Of a DNA stretch of 54,859 nucleotides, positions 1 through 10,188 are shown one piece after another. The notes below the pieces were generated by a model. It saw nothing but the letters and a program-made list of their open reading frames with translations, was not told where the DNA came from and ran no database searches. Positions within the stretch are counted from its first letter, which is position 1, and each line of letters opens with the position of its first letter. The stretch covers positions 1 through 54,859 of the forward strand of contig JAGWZW010000016.1 in the NCBI GenBank assembly GCA_018971835.1, given 5' to 3'. The translations under genes and the position numbers were made by a program. The stretch comes from Alphaproteobacteria bacterium. GTDB lineage: Bacteria > Pseudomonadota > Alphaproteobacteria > Micropepsales > Micropepsaceae.

Positions 1-47
1 GCCCCCAGGACGATCCAGCACCTGGCCATCGGCGCGTGGTTCACCGC

Positions 48-108
48 CTAGGAACTGAGAGCTTCCGGCGGCATCCCCGAAAGGACACCGCCGAAAGCCG
101 AACCATTC
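48..108 (-). repeat. Diverged copy of the intron 5' end, beyond its 3' splice site
   Basis: On the minus strand this 61-bp segment starts right at the predicted intron 3' end and matches 2146-2085 over its whole length with a handful of mismatches. Both copies run from GA(A/G)TGGTTCG through a GC-rich hairpin with a TTCGGGG loop to CTCAGTTCCTAG, and weaker similarity continues (AGGTGAAAG versus CGGTGAACC). It may be the 5' end of a second, degraded intron of the same family, or a repeated terminator-like homing site. Positions 1-47 show nothing I recognise. Confidence 0.6.
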
Positions 109-155
109 GTAGAGTAGGTTACTGATTTGAAGTAATCTCCACAGTGACCTCTCGT

Positions 156-189
156 CAAACCGTGCGTGCGGTTTTCCCGCACACGGCTT
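156..189 (-). ncRNA. Group II intron domain V (catalytic hairpin)
   Basis: A 34-nt hairpin on the minus strand, just downstream of the maturase gene. It has the AGC catalytic triad at the base of an 8-bp lower stem (AAGCCGTG with CACGGTTT), a two-base CG bulge, a 5-bp upper stem and a GAAA-type loop. This geometry is diagnostic for domain V and fixes the strand and 3' side of the intron. Confidence 0.8.
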
Positions 190-213
190 TCCGACTGCCT
201 TCTTCCGGCAGCG

Positions 214-1551
214 TTACGGCGCGGCAAGGCGGGCGTACCGGCTGGTGTCGCTTCCCGTGACCACCAGGCTGTTCAGCCTGAAGAGCCCGTGGAAGTCGTA
301 AAACCAGGACGGCGGGTGGTCCCTCCACCCCTTTGTCCGCTTCTTGTGCTTCTTCCGCAGCATGATGCAGAGCGTGTAGATCGTGTAGTTGGCGATGCTC
401 TTGAAGTGCATTCGAGAGTTGCCGGTCTTGAAGTAGTTCCCCCACCCTCTCAGGATCGGGTTGACCTCTTCCTTGATGAGGAGGGGGAGGTCGCGGTGCT
501 GCCCGACACGGACAACCTCGCGGACCTTCTTCTTGACCGACGCCATCGCCTTGGGAGCCGGGTAGTAGTAAGTTTTCAGTTCGCCAGTGCGCTTCGATGG
601 CTGTACCGCAAAACGGTGGCCGAGGAAGTCGAATGGCTCGCGTCGGACGTCTACGATCCGGGTCTTCTGTACATTGAGCGTGAGCTCCAGCCGGTCGAGA
701 ACCTTGCGGGCCTCGTCCAGGTAGAACTCAGGCGCTTGGCTGCACAGGATGACGAAGTCGTCGGCATACCTCACGATATGAGCATCATGGGGGCGCTTGC
801 CGAGCGCCTTCCTCTCCCAGTGGCGGTCCAGCCAATGGAGATAGAGGTTCGCCAACAGGGGCGAGATCACCCCGCCCTGCGGCGTTCCGGTCGTTTCCTT
901 CCGGACGTGCATATCCTCCATAACCCCGGCTGTGAGCCACAGACCGATCAGCTTTACAACCGATCGGTCAATGACCCGTGACCGCACCGATAGCAGCAGT
1001 TTGTCGTGCGGAATCGTATCGAAATACGACTTGAGGTCCGCATCGACGACGTGGACGCACCCGAAGTTGATCCACTTGTAGATTTCCCGAAGGGCCTGGT
1101 GGGCGCTCTTGCGAGGCCGGAACCCATAGGAGAAATCCTTGAAGTCGGCCTCGAACAAAGGTTCGATGACGATCTTCACTGCCGCCTGAACAACACGATC
1201 TTCAATGACTGGAATGCCGAGCGGGCGCCTCGATCCGTCGGCCTTCGGGATATAGACCCGTCGGACCGGCTGGGGCCGATAGCGCTTCGCGCGAAGCCTG
1301 TCCTGCAACTCGCGCAGGAATCGGTCGAGGCCGATCACCCCTTCGATGTGCTCGAAGGTTTGATGGTCGACGCCAGCGGCGCCGCCATTGGCCTTGACCT
1401 GCCTGTAGGCGAGCCAGAGGACATCTTCCCGGCAAACCTTGTCATAAAGCACTCCGAACTTGCGCGTCGGATTCGCCTTGGCTGCTCGGTATAGAGACCT
1501 TTGTAGTACTCGCACCCTTTCTAGCGGTGTGTTTTGAGCTTTCGCAATCAC
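214..1551 (-). CDS. ltrA: Group II intron reverse transcriptase/maturase
   Basis: A 445-aa intron-encoded protein. The reverse transcriptase domain fills residues 30-315: GIPVIEDRVVQ near 112, TGTPQGGVISPLLANL near 221, and the catalytic YADD at 262-265. The maturase (X) domain follows around 330-420 with the typical ILRGWGNYF block and a basic KKHKKRTKGW stretch. The C terminus lacks the paired cysteines of an HNH endonuclease, so the element probably cannot cut the second DNA strand and would prime from replication forks. It would help its own RNA fold and then copy it into new DNA sites. It looks intact: no frameshift, and all RT motifs are present. Class assignment (C, D, E or F) needs a phylogeny. 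Confidence 0.93.
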   Translation of the reverse strand: MIAKAQNTPLERVRVLQRSLYRAAKANPTRKFGVLYDKVCREDVLWLAYRQVKANGGAAGVDHQTFEHIEGVIGLDRFLRELQDRLRAKRYRPQPVRRVYIPKADGSRRPLGIPVIEDRVVQAAVKIVIEPLFEADFKDFSYGFRPRKSAHQALREIYKWINFGCVHVVDADLKSYFDTIPHDKLLLSVRSRVIDRSVVKLIGLWLTAGVMEDMHVRKETTGTPQGGVISPLLANLYLHWLDRHWERKALGKRPHDAHIVRYADDFVILCSQAPEFYLDEARKVLDRLELTLNVQKTRIVDVRREPFDFLGHRFAVQPSKRTGELKTYYYPAPKAMASVKKKVREVVRVGQHRDLPLLIKEEVNPILRGWGNYFKTGNSRMHFKSIANYTIYTLCIMLRKKHKKRTKGWRDHPPSWFYDFHGLFRLNSLVVTGSDTSRYARLAAP

Positions 1552-2084
1552 ACAGTGCCTCTCACATTGGTACTCGTGGCAGAAGCAGAGGCCCTTCCCT
1601 CCGGTGAGGTTTTGTTGTCCTCTCCATCAATAGTACTATGGCCTCTTCCGACTCCTTAGCCCCACGTCCTTCCGGATTTCAGTGGTTGCCTTATACCGTC
1701 AGTTACGCGGCGGGTTAGACCGCGATGGAGTAAGGTCTCGTTCGTTCCGCTCAGTCCTATCCATACATCCCATCGCCTATACCCCGAGTTCCAACGCCGG
1801 CTTCATGTGGTTAGTTCATCCACCGACGCTCACTGGTCTTTGCCCCCATTCTAAAGGCTCGACGGAACCACCCTACACCGTGCTCTCCCAGCATTGCCGC
1901 ACGGCTGAAATTTACGAGGCTTACGGACGTTCACTTTCGTTACGGGCTGCATGCTTGCGGGCACCCACGGTCTGGGTCGGGGGCCACCTTTGTCCGGCGT
2001 TGTTCCCGCGTTCCGGTCACCCTCGACGCGTACGCCATAGCTACACAGTCAACTAACCTCCTACTGTGGCAGGACTTTCACCTG

Positions 2085-2146
2085 CTAGGAACTGAGCAGC
2101 TTCCGGCGGCCTCCCCGAAGGCAGACCGCCGGAAATCGAACCACTC
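2085..2146 (-). repeat. Intron-proximal 62-bp repeat with GC-rich hairpin
   Basis: The partner of the 48-108 repeat. The 9-bp stem TTCCGGCGG/CCGCCGGAA closes over an inner helix with a TTCG loop. It overlaps the end of ssb by two bases and could double as an ssb terminator, but no T-run follows it on the minus strand. Confidence 0.6.
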
Positions 2147-2615
2147 AGAACGGGATTTCGTCGTCCATCTCGCCGCGGTCGAAGCTGCCGGGCCCTTCGC
2201 CCATGCCGCCGCTGCGCGCGCCGCCGCCACCGAACCCGCCGCTACCGCCGCCGCCGCCTTCGCTGCGGCCATCCAGCATCACCAGTTCGCCGCGGAAGCG
2301 GTTGAGCACCACTTCGGTGGTGTATTTCTCGGCGCCGTCCTTGTCGGTGTATTTGCGGGTGGAGAGCTGGCCTTCGATATAGACCTTGGAGCCCTTGCGC
2401 AGGTACTTCTCCGCCACCTCGGCAAGGTTGGGATTGAAGATCACCACGCGGTGCCACTCGGTCTTCTCCTTGCGCTCGCCGGAGGCCTTGTCGCGCCAGC
2501 TCTCGGAGGTGGCGAGCGAGAGATTGCACACCGGCTCGCCCGAGGTCATGCGCCGCACTTCCGGGTCGCGCCCCAGATTGCCGACCAGGATCACCTTGTT
2601 GACGCTGCCCGCCAT
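2145..2615 (-). CDS. ssb: Single-stranded DNA-binding protein
   Basis: A 156-aa SSB that coats single-stranded DNA in replication, recombination and repair. The OB fold spans residues 1-110, beginning [21 protein letters not shown] Gly-rich linker follows, and the protein ends in the acidic tip MDDEIPF that docks partner proteins. I take the ATG at 2615 because it matches the family N terminus and has GGAG about 9 nt upstream; the open frame extends further but that part resembles no SSB. It is divergent from uvrA with an SOS box between them, a common arrangement. The group II intron begins at its stop codon. Confidence 0.97.
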   Translation of the reverse strand: MAGSVNKVILVGNLGRDPEVRRMTSGEPVCNLSLATSESWRDKASGERKEKTEWHRVVIFNPNLAEVAEKYLRKGSKVYIEGQLSTRKYTDKDGAEKYTTEVVLNRFRGELVMLDGRSEGGGGGSGGFGGGGARSGGMGEGPGSFDRGEMDDEIPF

Positions 2616-2732
2616 ACCTATCTCCGTTCTCAAGAAATCTTTGCCCGAACCTAGCCCCCCGCCTGCCGCCGCGCCACTGCCGGGCGGCGCGGCTCCTGTG
2701 GAAAGGCTGGACACTGGTTCCCGTCTAGCACT

Positions 2733-2747
2733 GTTCATGATATGTTC
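2733..2747 (+). promoter_or_regulatory. LexA (SOS) box between ssb and uvrA
   Basis: GTTC-N7-GTTC, an exact match to the direct-repeat LexA operator of alphaproteobacteria. It lies 118 bp upstream of the ssb start and 142 bp upstream of the uvrA start, so one operator could control both divergent genes. Seen directly; the regulation is inferred from what is known of the clade. Confidence 0.85.
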
Positions 2748-2888
2748 CAAGTGCGAATCGAGCGCCGCGCGCTATGCGGATTGTCCTGGGCGGCTGTCAT
2801 CGGATCATGGCTTGCCCCGCCTGCGCCGCTTCGCCATAGCTAGATGTTTTCCTTTCCGTTGAACCGGCCAAAGAACCACAACCGACCC

Positions 2889-5804
<2,916 letters not shown>

Positions 5805-5866
5805 GCGGATCGCGCCGCGACAAACTGCCCTCTGCCCATGCGAGCGGCGCATAGCGGAACAATTCG

Positions 5867-5880
5867 TTGCGCTAGATCAA
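5867..5880 (+). promoter_or_regulatory. FNR/FixK-like site with a spaced -10 element
   Basis: TTGCGCTAGATCAA fits the FixK/FNR pattern TTG(A/C)-N6-TCAA. A -10-like TATGTT lies at 5902-5907, its centre 31 bp from the box centre. That spacing is what a class II FNR promoter needs (box at -41.5), and it places a start site near 5915, well placed to drive an RNA ending at the terminator at 6003. Confidence 0.45.
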
Positions 5881-5914
5881 AGATGGCGGCCCGGCGCTGC
5901 TTATGTTCGCGCGC

Positions 5915-6003
5915 AGTTCGGCACACACGGTCTGTGCTTCAGCCCCTCTCTTGCGGCGCAGACTGCCGAGCCTCTGAGGCCTCCTTCGGGAGGCCTTTTT
6001 TTT
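5915..6003 (+). ncRNA. Candidate small RNA with intrinsic terminator
   Basis: About 89 nt between the predicted start near 5915 and the T-run at 6003. It can fold as a 5-bp hairpin (GCACA/TGTGC, 5921-5937), a C/U-rich open stretch (5938-5952, with CCCCTCTC), a 4-bp hairpin (CGGC/GCCG, 5954-5968) and a strong terminator hairpin. The C/U-rich segment could pair with Shine-Dalgarno sequences, as in several alphaproteobacterial sRNAs. No convincing reading frame covers it. It may instead be only the uvrA 3' UTR. Confidence 0.4.
5977..6003 (+). terminator. Strong Rho-independent terminator
   Basis: A perfect 8-bp stem, AGGCCTCC with GGAGGCCT, a TTCG loop and an uninterrupted T-run. It points in the plus direction and ends uvrA transcription and/or the candidate sRNA upstream of the convergent gene at 6067. 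Confidence 0.95.
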
Positions 6004-6066
6004 GCGCCACCGTTTGGCGCGCATCACGCAGTCGCTTTTGCGCCTGACTCGCACCAGCCGCCGCGG

Positions 6067-7488
6067 TCAGCGCAGTTCCAGAACGCCTTCGTCTTCACCG
6101 CTGTGAACGGCCGCAGCCGCCGCCAGAGGCGTCTCCTCCGGCTCCGCGTCGAATATGTGAGCGTCGTGCGGATCGTCCGGCGTGTGGGCCGGCAGGGCAT
6201 GAGCCCCGCAGGCGCAGCTTTCATCGTCGTCGTGCTGGAAGCCGGGGACAGAATCCGGCAGCGCCAGCGCTTCATCCCCCGGAACAGCATCCGGCGAGGC
6301 CTCGGCCACTATCACCGCCTCATCTTCGGGCGGCAGTTCTGCGGGCGCCGGCGTCACCGTCGCGGGCACGCCCTCATAGGCGAAGCCGTGGGCAGCGACT
6401 GCCACCGGCGCATAGCTTGCCGGCTCGTCGTCGCGTGCTGCCGCGTGATGGACCGGCTCCGGCGCCTGCGGCGCGGGTTCCTCGTGATGCGGTTCTTCGG
6501 GCGGCGGTTCTTCGTAATGATGGACGTCGTGCCGGGATGGCGCCGGCGCTTCATGGTGATGGGCCGCGGGTTCGTGTGCGCCATCATCGTCCTCATCCGC
6601 AGTCAGCGCGCGATAGGCCTCGGCACCGGCGCCGGCCATCAGCCCCACCAGCAGCAGCAGCTTGAGCGCGGCCAGCGCGGCGAACGCCCCGCCATGCGCC
6701 GCGTAGAGCGCCAGCAGCGCGGCGGCCGGTTTGGCGGCGATAGCGGTCGTCAACAGCGCCCGACAGGCATCGAGCAAGGGCTGGCCAACAAGCGCATAGG
6801 CGATGGCGAACAGCACGAGGTAAGCGGGGATCGCCGCCAGTACCACCACGAGCAGGATGCGCAGCGTGTTGCCGCGGCTGAGCGCCCAGGCGCGGGAGAG
6901 GCTGGCGCGATGCTCCACCGCTGCCACCGCCTTGAGCAAAAAGCCGAAGCGCAAAGCGAGCACCAGTGCGCTCAGCAGCGCCGCCGCGCACAGCCCGATC
7001 TGCAAGCCGGCCACGACCGGCCAGTGAGCGAATGTGGTCTGAAGCTGCGGCCACTGCGCCGCCGCCCACTTCGCCCCCGCGGGAATCTCGGAGGCCGCAA
7101 AGCCGCCGGCGGCCAGGATCGCGATCACGATCACGCCAAGCCGGATCAGCGCCAGGAAATAGCGCAGTTCCCGCGCGCCCAGCACGAATTGCGCAAACAC
7201 GAACTCGCCGCCCTCATCGAGCGCCTCGCGCGTCAGCGGAATGGCGATGCTGGCCACGATCAGCAACGAGACGAGCACGACCGCGAGATGCCACAGCGCG
7301 GCCCAGGCGTGGCCGGCAAGCGTCGCGTCGTGGACGGTCTGCAGGTCGGCAAGATGCCGGATCGTGAGCAGTGCCAGGCCGCCATACAGCACTGTGCCCA
7401 TCCAGGCGATGCCGAGCACCGTGAAGATGCGGCCGAACAAAAAGCCGTATGCGCGGGCGATACTGCGCCCTACTGCCAGCTTACCCAT
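6067..7488 (-). CDS. Polytopic membrane protein with long acidic/His-rich tail
   Basis: A 473-aa protein of unknown function. Residues 1-270 carry several hydrophobic spans separated by short loops. The last ~190 residues are disordered, rich in His, Glu, Asp and Pro, and contain a CACGAH motif that could bind metal. It is a paralog of the next gene: both share AYGF near residue 13, an RAW.L.RGN block after a central helix, and a YRALTA segment after the last helix. I choose the ATG at 7488 because it lines up with the paralog (12 residues before AYGF) and follows a GGGGGG stretch; an upstream ATG at 7515 has no clear ribosome site. The tail is absent from the paralog. Confidence 0.7.
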   Translation of the reverse strand: MGKLAVGRSIARAYGFLFGRIFTVLGIAWMGTVLYGGLALLTIRHLADLQTVHDATLAGHAWAALWHLAVVLVSLLIVASIAIPLTREALDEGGEFVFAQFVLGARELRYFLALIRLGVIVIAILAAGGFAASEIPAGAKWAAAQWPQLQTTFAHWPVVAGLQIGLCAAALLSALVLALRFGFLLKAVAAVEHRASLSRAWALSRGNTLRILLVVVLAAIPAYLVLFAIAYALVGQPLLDACRALLTTAIAAKPAAALLALYAAHGGAFAALAALKLLLLVGLMAGAGAEAYRALTADEDDDGAHEPAAHHHEAPAPSRHDVHHYEEPPPEEPHHEEPAPQAPEPVHHAAARDDEPASYAPVAVAAHGFAYEGVPATVTPAPAELPPEDEAVIVAEASPDAVPGDEALALPDSVPGFQHDDDESCACGAHALPAHTPDDPHDAHIFDAEPEETPLAAAAAVHSGEDEGVLELR

Positions 7489-7522
7489 CATGCCCCCCAG
7501 CACCTGACCCAACATCAGTATC

Positions 7523-7550
7523 TTCGCGGAGCATGGATCGTCTCCGCGAA
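7523..7550. promoter_or_regulatory. Perfect 9-bp inverted repeat upstream of the membrane protein gene
   Basis: TTCGCGGAG and CTCCGCGAA flank a 10-bp spacer, about 35 bp upstream of the chosen start of the 6067-7488 gene. It could be an operator or a leader hairpin; no known family consensus is matched. Confidence 0.4.
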
Positions 7551-7658
7551 ACTGTGATGAAGGTTCTGTTACTTGTGCCGACGGGTCAAGCGTTCAGGCC
7601 GCAGCCGCAGGTTGCGGTGCACATCATGTCAACACTGATTTTCGCTTGCAGCGACAGC

Positions 7659-8552
7659 TCAGCGCTCGCCCGGTGCCGTCAGCGCGCGATAGGCGAAAGC
7701 GCTCGGCGCCATCGTCAGCCCCGCGACCAGCGGCGCCAGCAGGAAACTCAGCGCCGAGAGCACGGGCAGGTGCTGGAACATCGTTTTCATCTGGTCGACC
7801 GATTCGCGCATCCGCGCCGCGGCGTCCTGCGCCGGGGCGGTCGCGTGTCGCAGGAAAAACTCCGGCCCGACGATCGCCACCTCGGCCGCCAGCAGCACCA
7901 GCAGCAGCGGCAGCACCGTGGCCAGCCCCACCGCCACGATGCGCCAGACATTGCCGCGCGCCAGTTCCCAGGCCCGCCCCAGGCCGATGCGGTCTTCGGC
8001 AACCGTCGCCGGTATCAGCAGGAAACTGAGGCGGATCAGTGCATAGGCCAGCGCGATCAGCAGCACGAGCGCGACTGCGCCTGAGACTGCCGCCAGCGCC
8101 GTCGCCGGTAACTGGCCCACGGCCAGCTTGATTCCGGCAAGGGCGAGCAGGTCGACAACCACATAGGCCACCGTGAACACGATCGTGATTGCGAACAGGC
8201 CGAGCATCGCGGCGAACACCCGCAGCTCGGTTCCGCCGAAGGAGAAATAAATGAGGGCCGGCCCCTGGCGAATCCCCAGCGCCTGCTTGGTCACCGCCGA
8301 ATACATCATCGCATACAGCAGCAGCGAGACGAACGCCCACGCCATGACGATCAGTACGGGCTGGCCGATCGCGGCAGGGTTGCCCGCCTGGAGCGCAGCC
8401 GGCAGCGCCGTGTAATATTCGGCCAGCACGAAATATCCGCCCACCGTCGCAATCACCATCGGCAGCCAGATCAGGCCGATGATCGCGCCCAGATGGCCGA
8501 AGGTGAAACCGTAGGCAAAGCGGATGGTGTCCAGAACCGGAATCTTCTTCAT
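7659..8552 (-). CDS. Polytopic membrane protein, paralog of the downstream gene
   Basis: A 297-aa protein of unknown function with about six hydrophobic spans. The conserved blocks are AYGFTFGHLGAIIGLIWLP at the N terminus, IGLGRAWELARGN after the central helix and AYRALTAPGER at the C terminus; the 6067-7488 gene carries all three. The pair sits on one strand 170 bp apart and likely arose by duplication. Transcription runs away from the amidase pair. I see no catalytic motif; a structural or transport role in the inner membrane is only inference. Confidence 0.7.
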   Translation of the reverse strand: MKKIPVLDTIRFAYGFTFGHLGAIIGLIWLPMVIATVGGYFVLAEYYTALPAALQAGNPAAIGQPVLIVMAWAFVSLLLYAMMYSAVTKQALGIRQGPALIYFSFGGTELRVFAAMLGLFAITIVFTVAYVVVDLLALAGIKLAVGQLPATALAAVSGAVALVLLIALAYALIRLSFLLIPATVAEDRIGLGRAWELARGNVWRIVAVGLATVLPLLLVLLAAEVAIVGPEFFLRHATAPAQDAAARMRESVDQMKTMFQHLPVLSALSFLLAPLVAGLTMAPSAFAYRALTAPGER

Positions 8553-8756
8553 ACGGCTACGCCCCCTGACCGAGAGGCCACCCTCTCATCGCAGTTCGAT
8601 GAAACCATGACAGCGAACAGACCTGCAAATGGCCAAGGGACGCGCCCGGGGGCGCGCCGCTGCGGTGCAGCAACAAAGGCTCGGCTTTTCTGCACCGATC
8701 CCGGTGACAGCCTGTCAGGGCATGGCTAAGGTTCCTCCGCCAGCGCGGGAGGAATC

Positions 8757-10187
8757 ATGGCCATCAGCGACTATGCGAAATATGACGGGCTCGGCCTGGC
8801 CGATCTGGTGGCCAAAAAGAAGGTTACACCGGTCGAACTGGTCGAGGAGGCGATCTTCCGCGCCGAGCGTGCCAATCCGAAACTGAACGCGGTGGTGTTC
8901 AAGGATTACGACCGCGCCCGCAAGGCCGCGTCCGGCAAGCCGCCCAAGGGGCCGTTCGCGGGCGTGCCGTTCTTCCTGAAAGACATTTACGCCCTGGCCG
9001 AAGGCATGCCGACGCGGCAGGCCAGTGCCTTTTTGCCGCCCTTTCCCTGGCCGCAGGACTGCGAACTGGTGGCGCGCTACAAGAAGGCGGGCCTGATCGC
9101 GCTGGGCAAGACCAACGTGCCGGAATTCGGCCTCGTCGCCACCACCGAATCCAAGCTGTACGGCCCGGCGCATAATCCCTGGAACCTCGCCCATTCGACG
9201 GGCGGATCCTCCGGCGGCTCGGCCGCGTTGGTGGCCGCGGGCGTGGTGCCGCTGGCGCACGCCAATGACGGCGGCGGCTCGATCCGCATTCCGGCGTCCT
9301 GTTGCGGCCTCGTTGGCCTGAAGCCGACACGCGGACGCATCTCCTATGCGCCGGACGTGGGCGATTTTCTCGACGGTCTGGCCATCGATCACGTCGTCAC
9401 GCGCACGGTGCGCGATTGCGCGGCCGCGCTCGATGCCACGCATGGCTCGCTGCCAGGCGATCCCTATTGGGCGCCGCCGGCGCCGGAGTCCTATCTGGAG
9501 GCCAGCAAGCGCAAACCCAAGCGGCTCCGTATCGCTTTCACCACCACGAAGCTGGACGGCGGCAAGCTGCATCCGGATTGCGCGGCGGCGGTGAAAGCGG
9601 CGGCCAAGCTGTGCGAGGCGCAGGGCCACATCGTGGAGGAAGCCGCGCCCGCCTTCGACCGCACCCAACTCATCGGTGCCTTCATGGCCTATTGGGGCGC
9701 ATCGCTGGCGGCGGGGATCGATTTCATCGCCTCGCTCACCGGCCAGACGCCCACACGCGACAAGTTCGAGGGCCTGACCTGGGGCCTCTACGAAGCGGGC
9801 AAGACCGTCACCGCCGCGCAATACCTCCACGCCAAGATGGCGATCCAGCATGGCGGGCGGATGGCCGCGAAGTTCCATGAAACCCATGACGTGTGGCTGA
9901 CCGCCACGCTGGGCGCGCCGCCGGTGAAACTGGGCACCTTCGACATGGAAGAAACCGATATGCAGAAGGCGTTCGCCCCGCAGATCGACTACGTGCCCTA
10001 CACCGCGATGCAGAACGCCACCGGCCAGCCGGCGATCAACCTGCCGCTGCACTGGAACAAGGCGGGGCTTCCTGTCGGCGTGCAGTTCGTCGGCCGCTTC
10101 GGCGATGACCTCACCCTGCTCAGGCTCGCGGCCGAACTCGAAAAGGCCAAGCCCTGGTATCAGCGCTACAAGCAGATCGAGATGTGA
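8757..10187 (+). CDS. Amidase-signature hydrolase (first of a tandem pair)
   Basis: A 476-aa enzyme of the amidase signature family, which hydrolyses carboxamides. The Ser-cisSer-Lys triad is intact: Lys75 (FFLKD), cis-Ser151 in STGGSSGGSA and nucleophile Ser175 in DGGGSIRIPA, with the 24-residue Ser-Ser spacing of the family. GatB and GatC are absent here, so it is unlikely to be the tRNA amidotransferase subunit; the substrate cannot be read from sequence. GGAGGA lies just before the ATG. The next gene starts one base after its stop codon and is a collinear paralog. Confidence 0.9.
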   Translation: MAISDYAKYDGLGLADLVAKKKVTPVELVEEAIFRAERANPKLNAVVFKDYDRARKAASGKPPKGPFAGVPFFLKDIYALAEGMPTRQASAFLPPFPWPQDCELVARYKKAGLIALGKTNVPEFGLVATTESKLYGPAHNPWNLAHSTGGSSGGSAALVAAGVVPLAHANDGGGSIRIPASCCGLVGLKPTRGRISYAPDVGDFLDGLAIDHVVTRTVRDCAAALDATHGSLPGDPYWAPPAPESYLEASKRKPKRLRIAFTTTKLDGGKLHPDCAAAVKAAAKLCEAQGHIVEEAAPAFDRTQLIGAFMAYWGASLAAGIDFIASLTGQTPTRDKFEGLTWGLYEAGKTVTAAQYLHAKMAIQHGGRMAAKFHETHDVWLTATLGAPPVKLGTFDMEETDMQKAFAPQIDYVPYTAMQNATGQPAINLPLHWNKAGLPVGVQFVGRFGDDLTLLRLAAELEKAKPWYQRYKQIEM

Positions 10188-10188
10188 C

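Larger units (their letters stand above)
109..2144 (-). mobile_element. Group II intron inserted directly after ssb
   Basis: A self-splicing retroelement of about 2.0 kb. Read on the minus strand it holds a structured leader (domains I-III, about 593 nt, 2144 to 1552), the maturase gene inside domain IV, then domains V and VI. Domain VI is the helix formed by GGTCACTG and CAGTAACC with a bulged A at 115, which gives a 3' splice site after CTCTAC at 109, seven nt from the branch A. The 5' end is less certain: the best candidate is GTGGT at 2144, which fits the GUGYG rule only loosely, but the conserved-looking GGTGAAAGTCC segment about 60 nt inside supports it. It starts one base after the ssb stop codon, so ssb is not disrupted. 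Confidence 0.72.

Noticed and set aside
1682-2056. Protein gene upstream of the maturase on the plus strand
   Set aside because: It lies in the intron's structured domains I-III, on the opposite strand, and shows no protein-like features.
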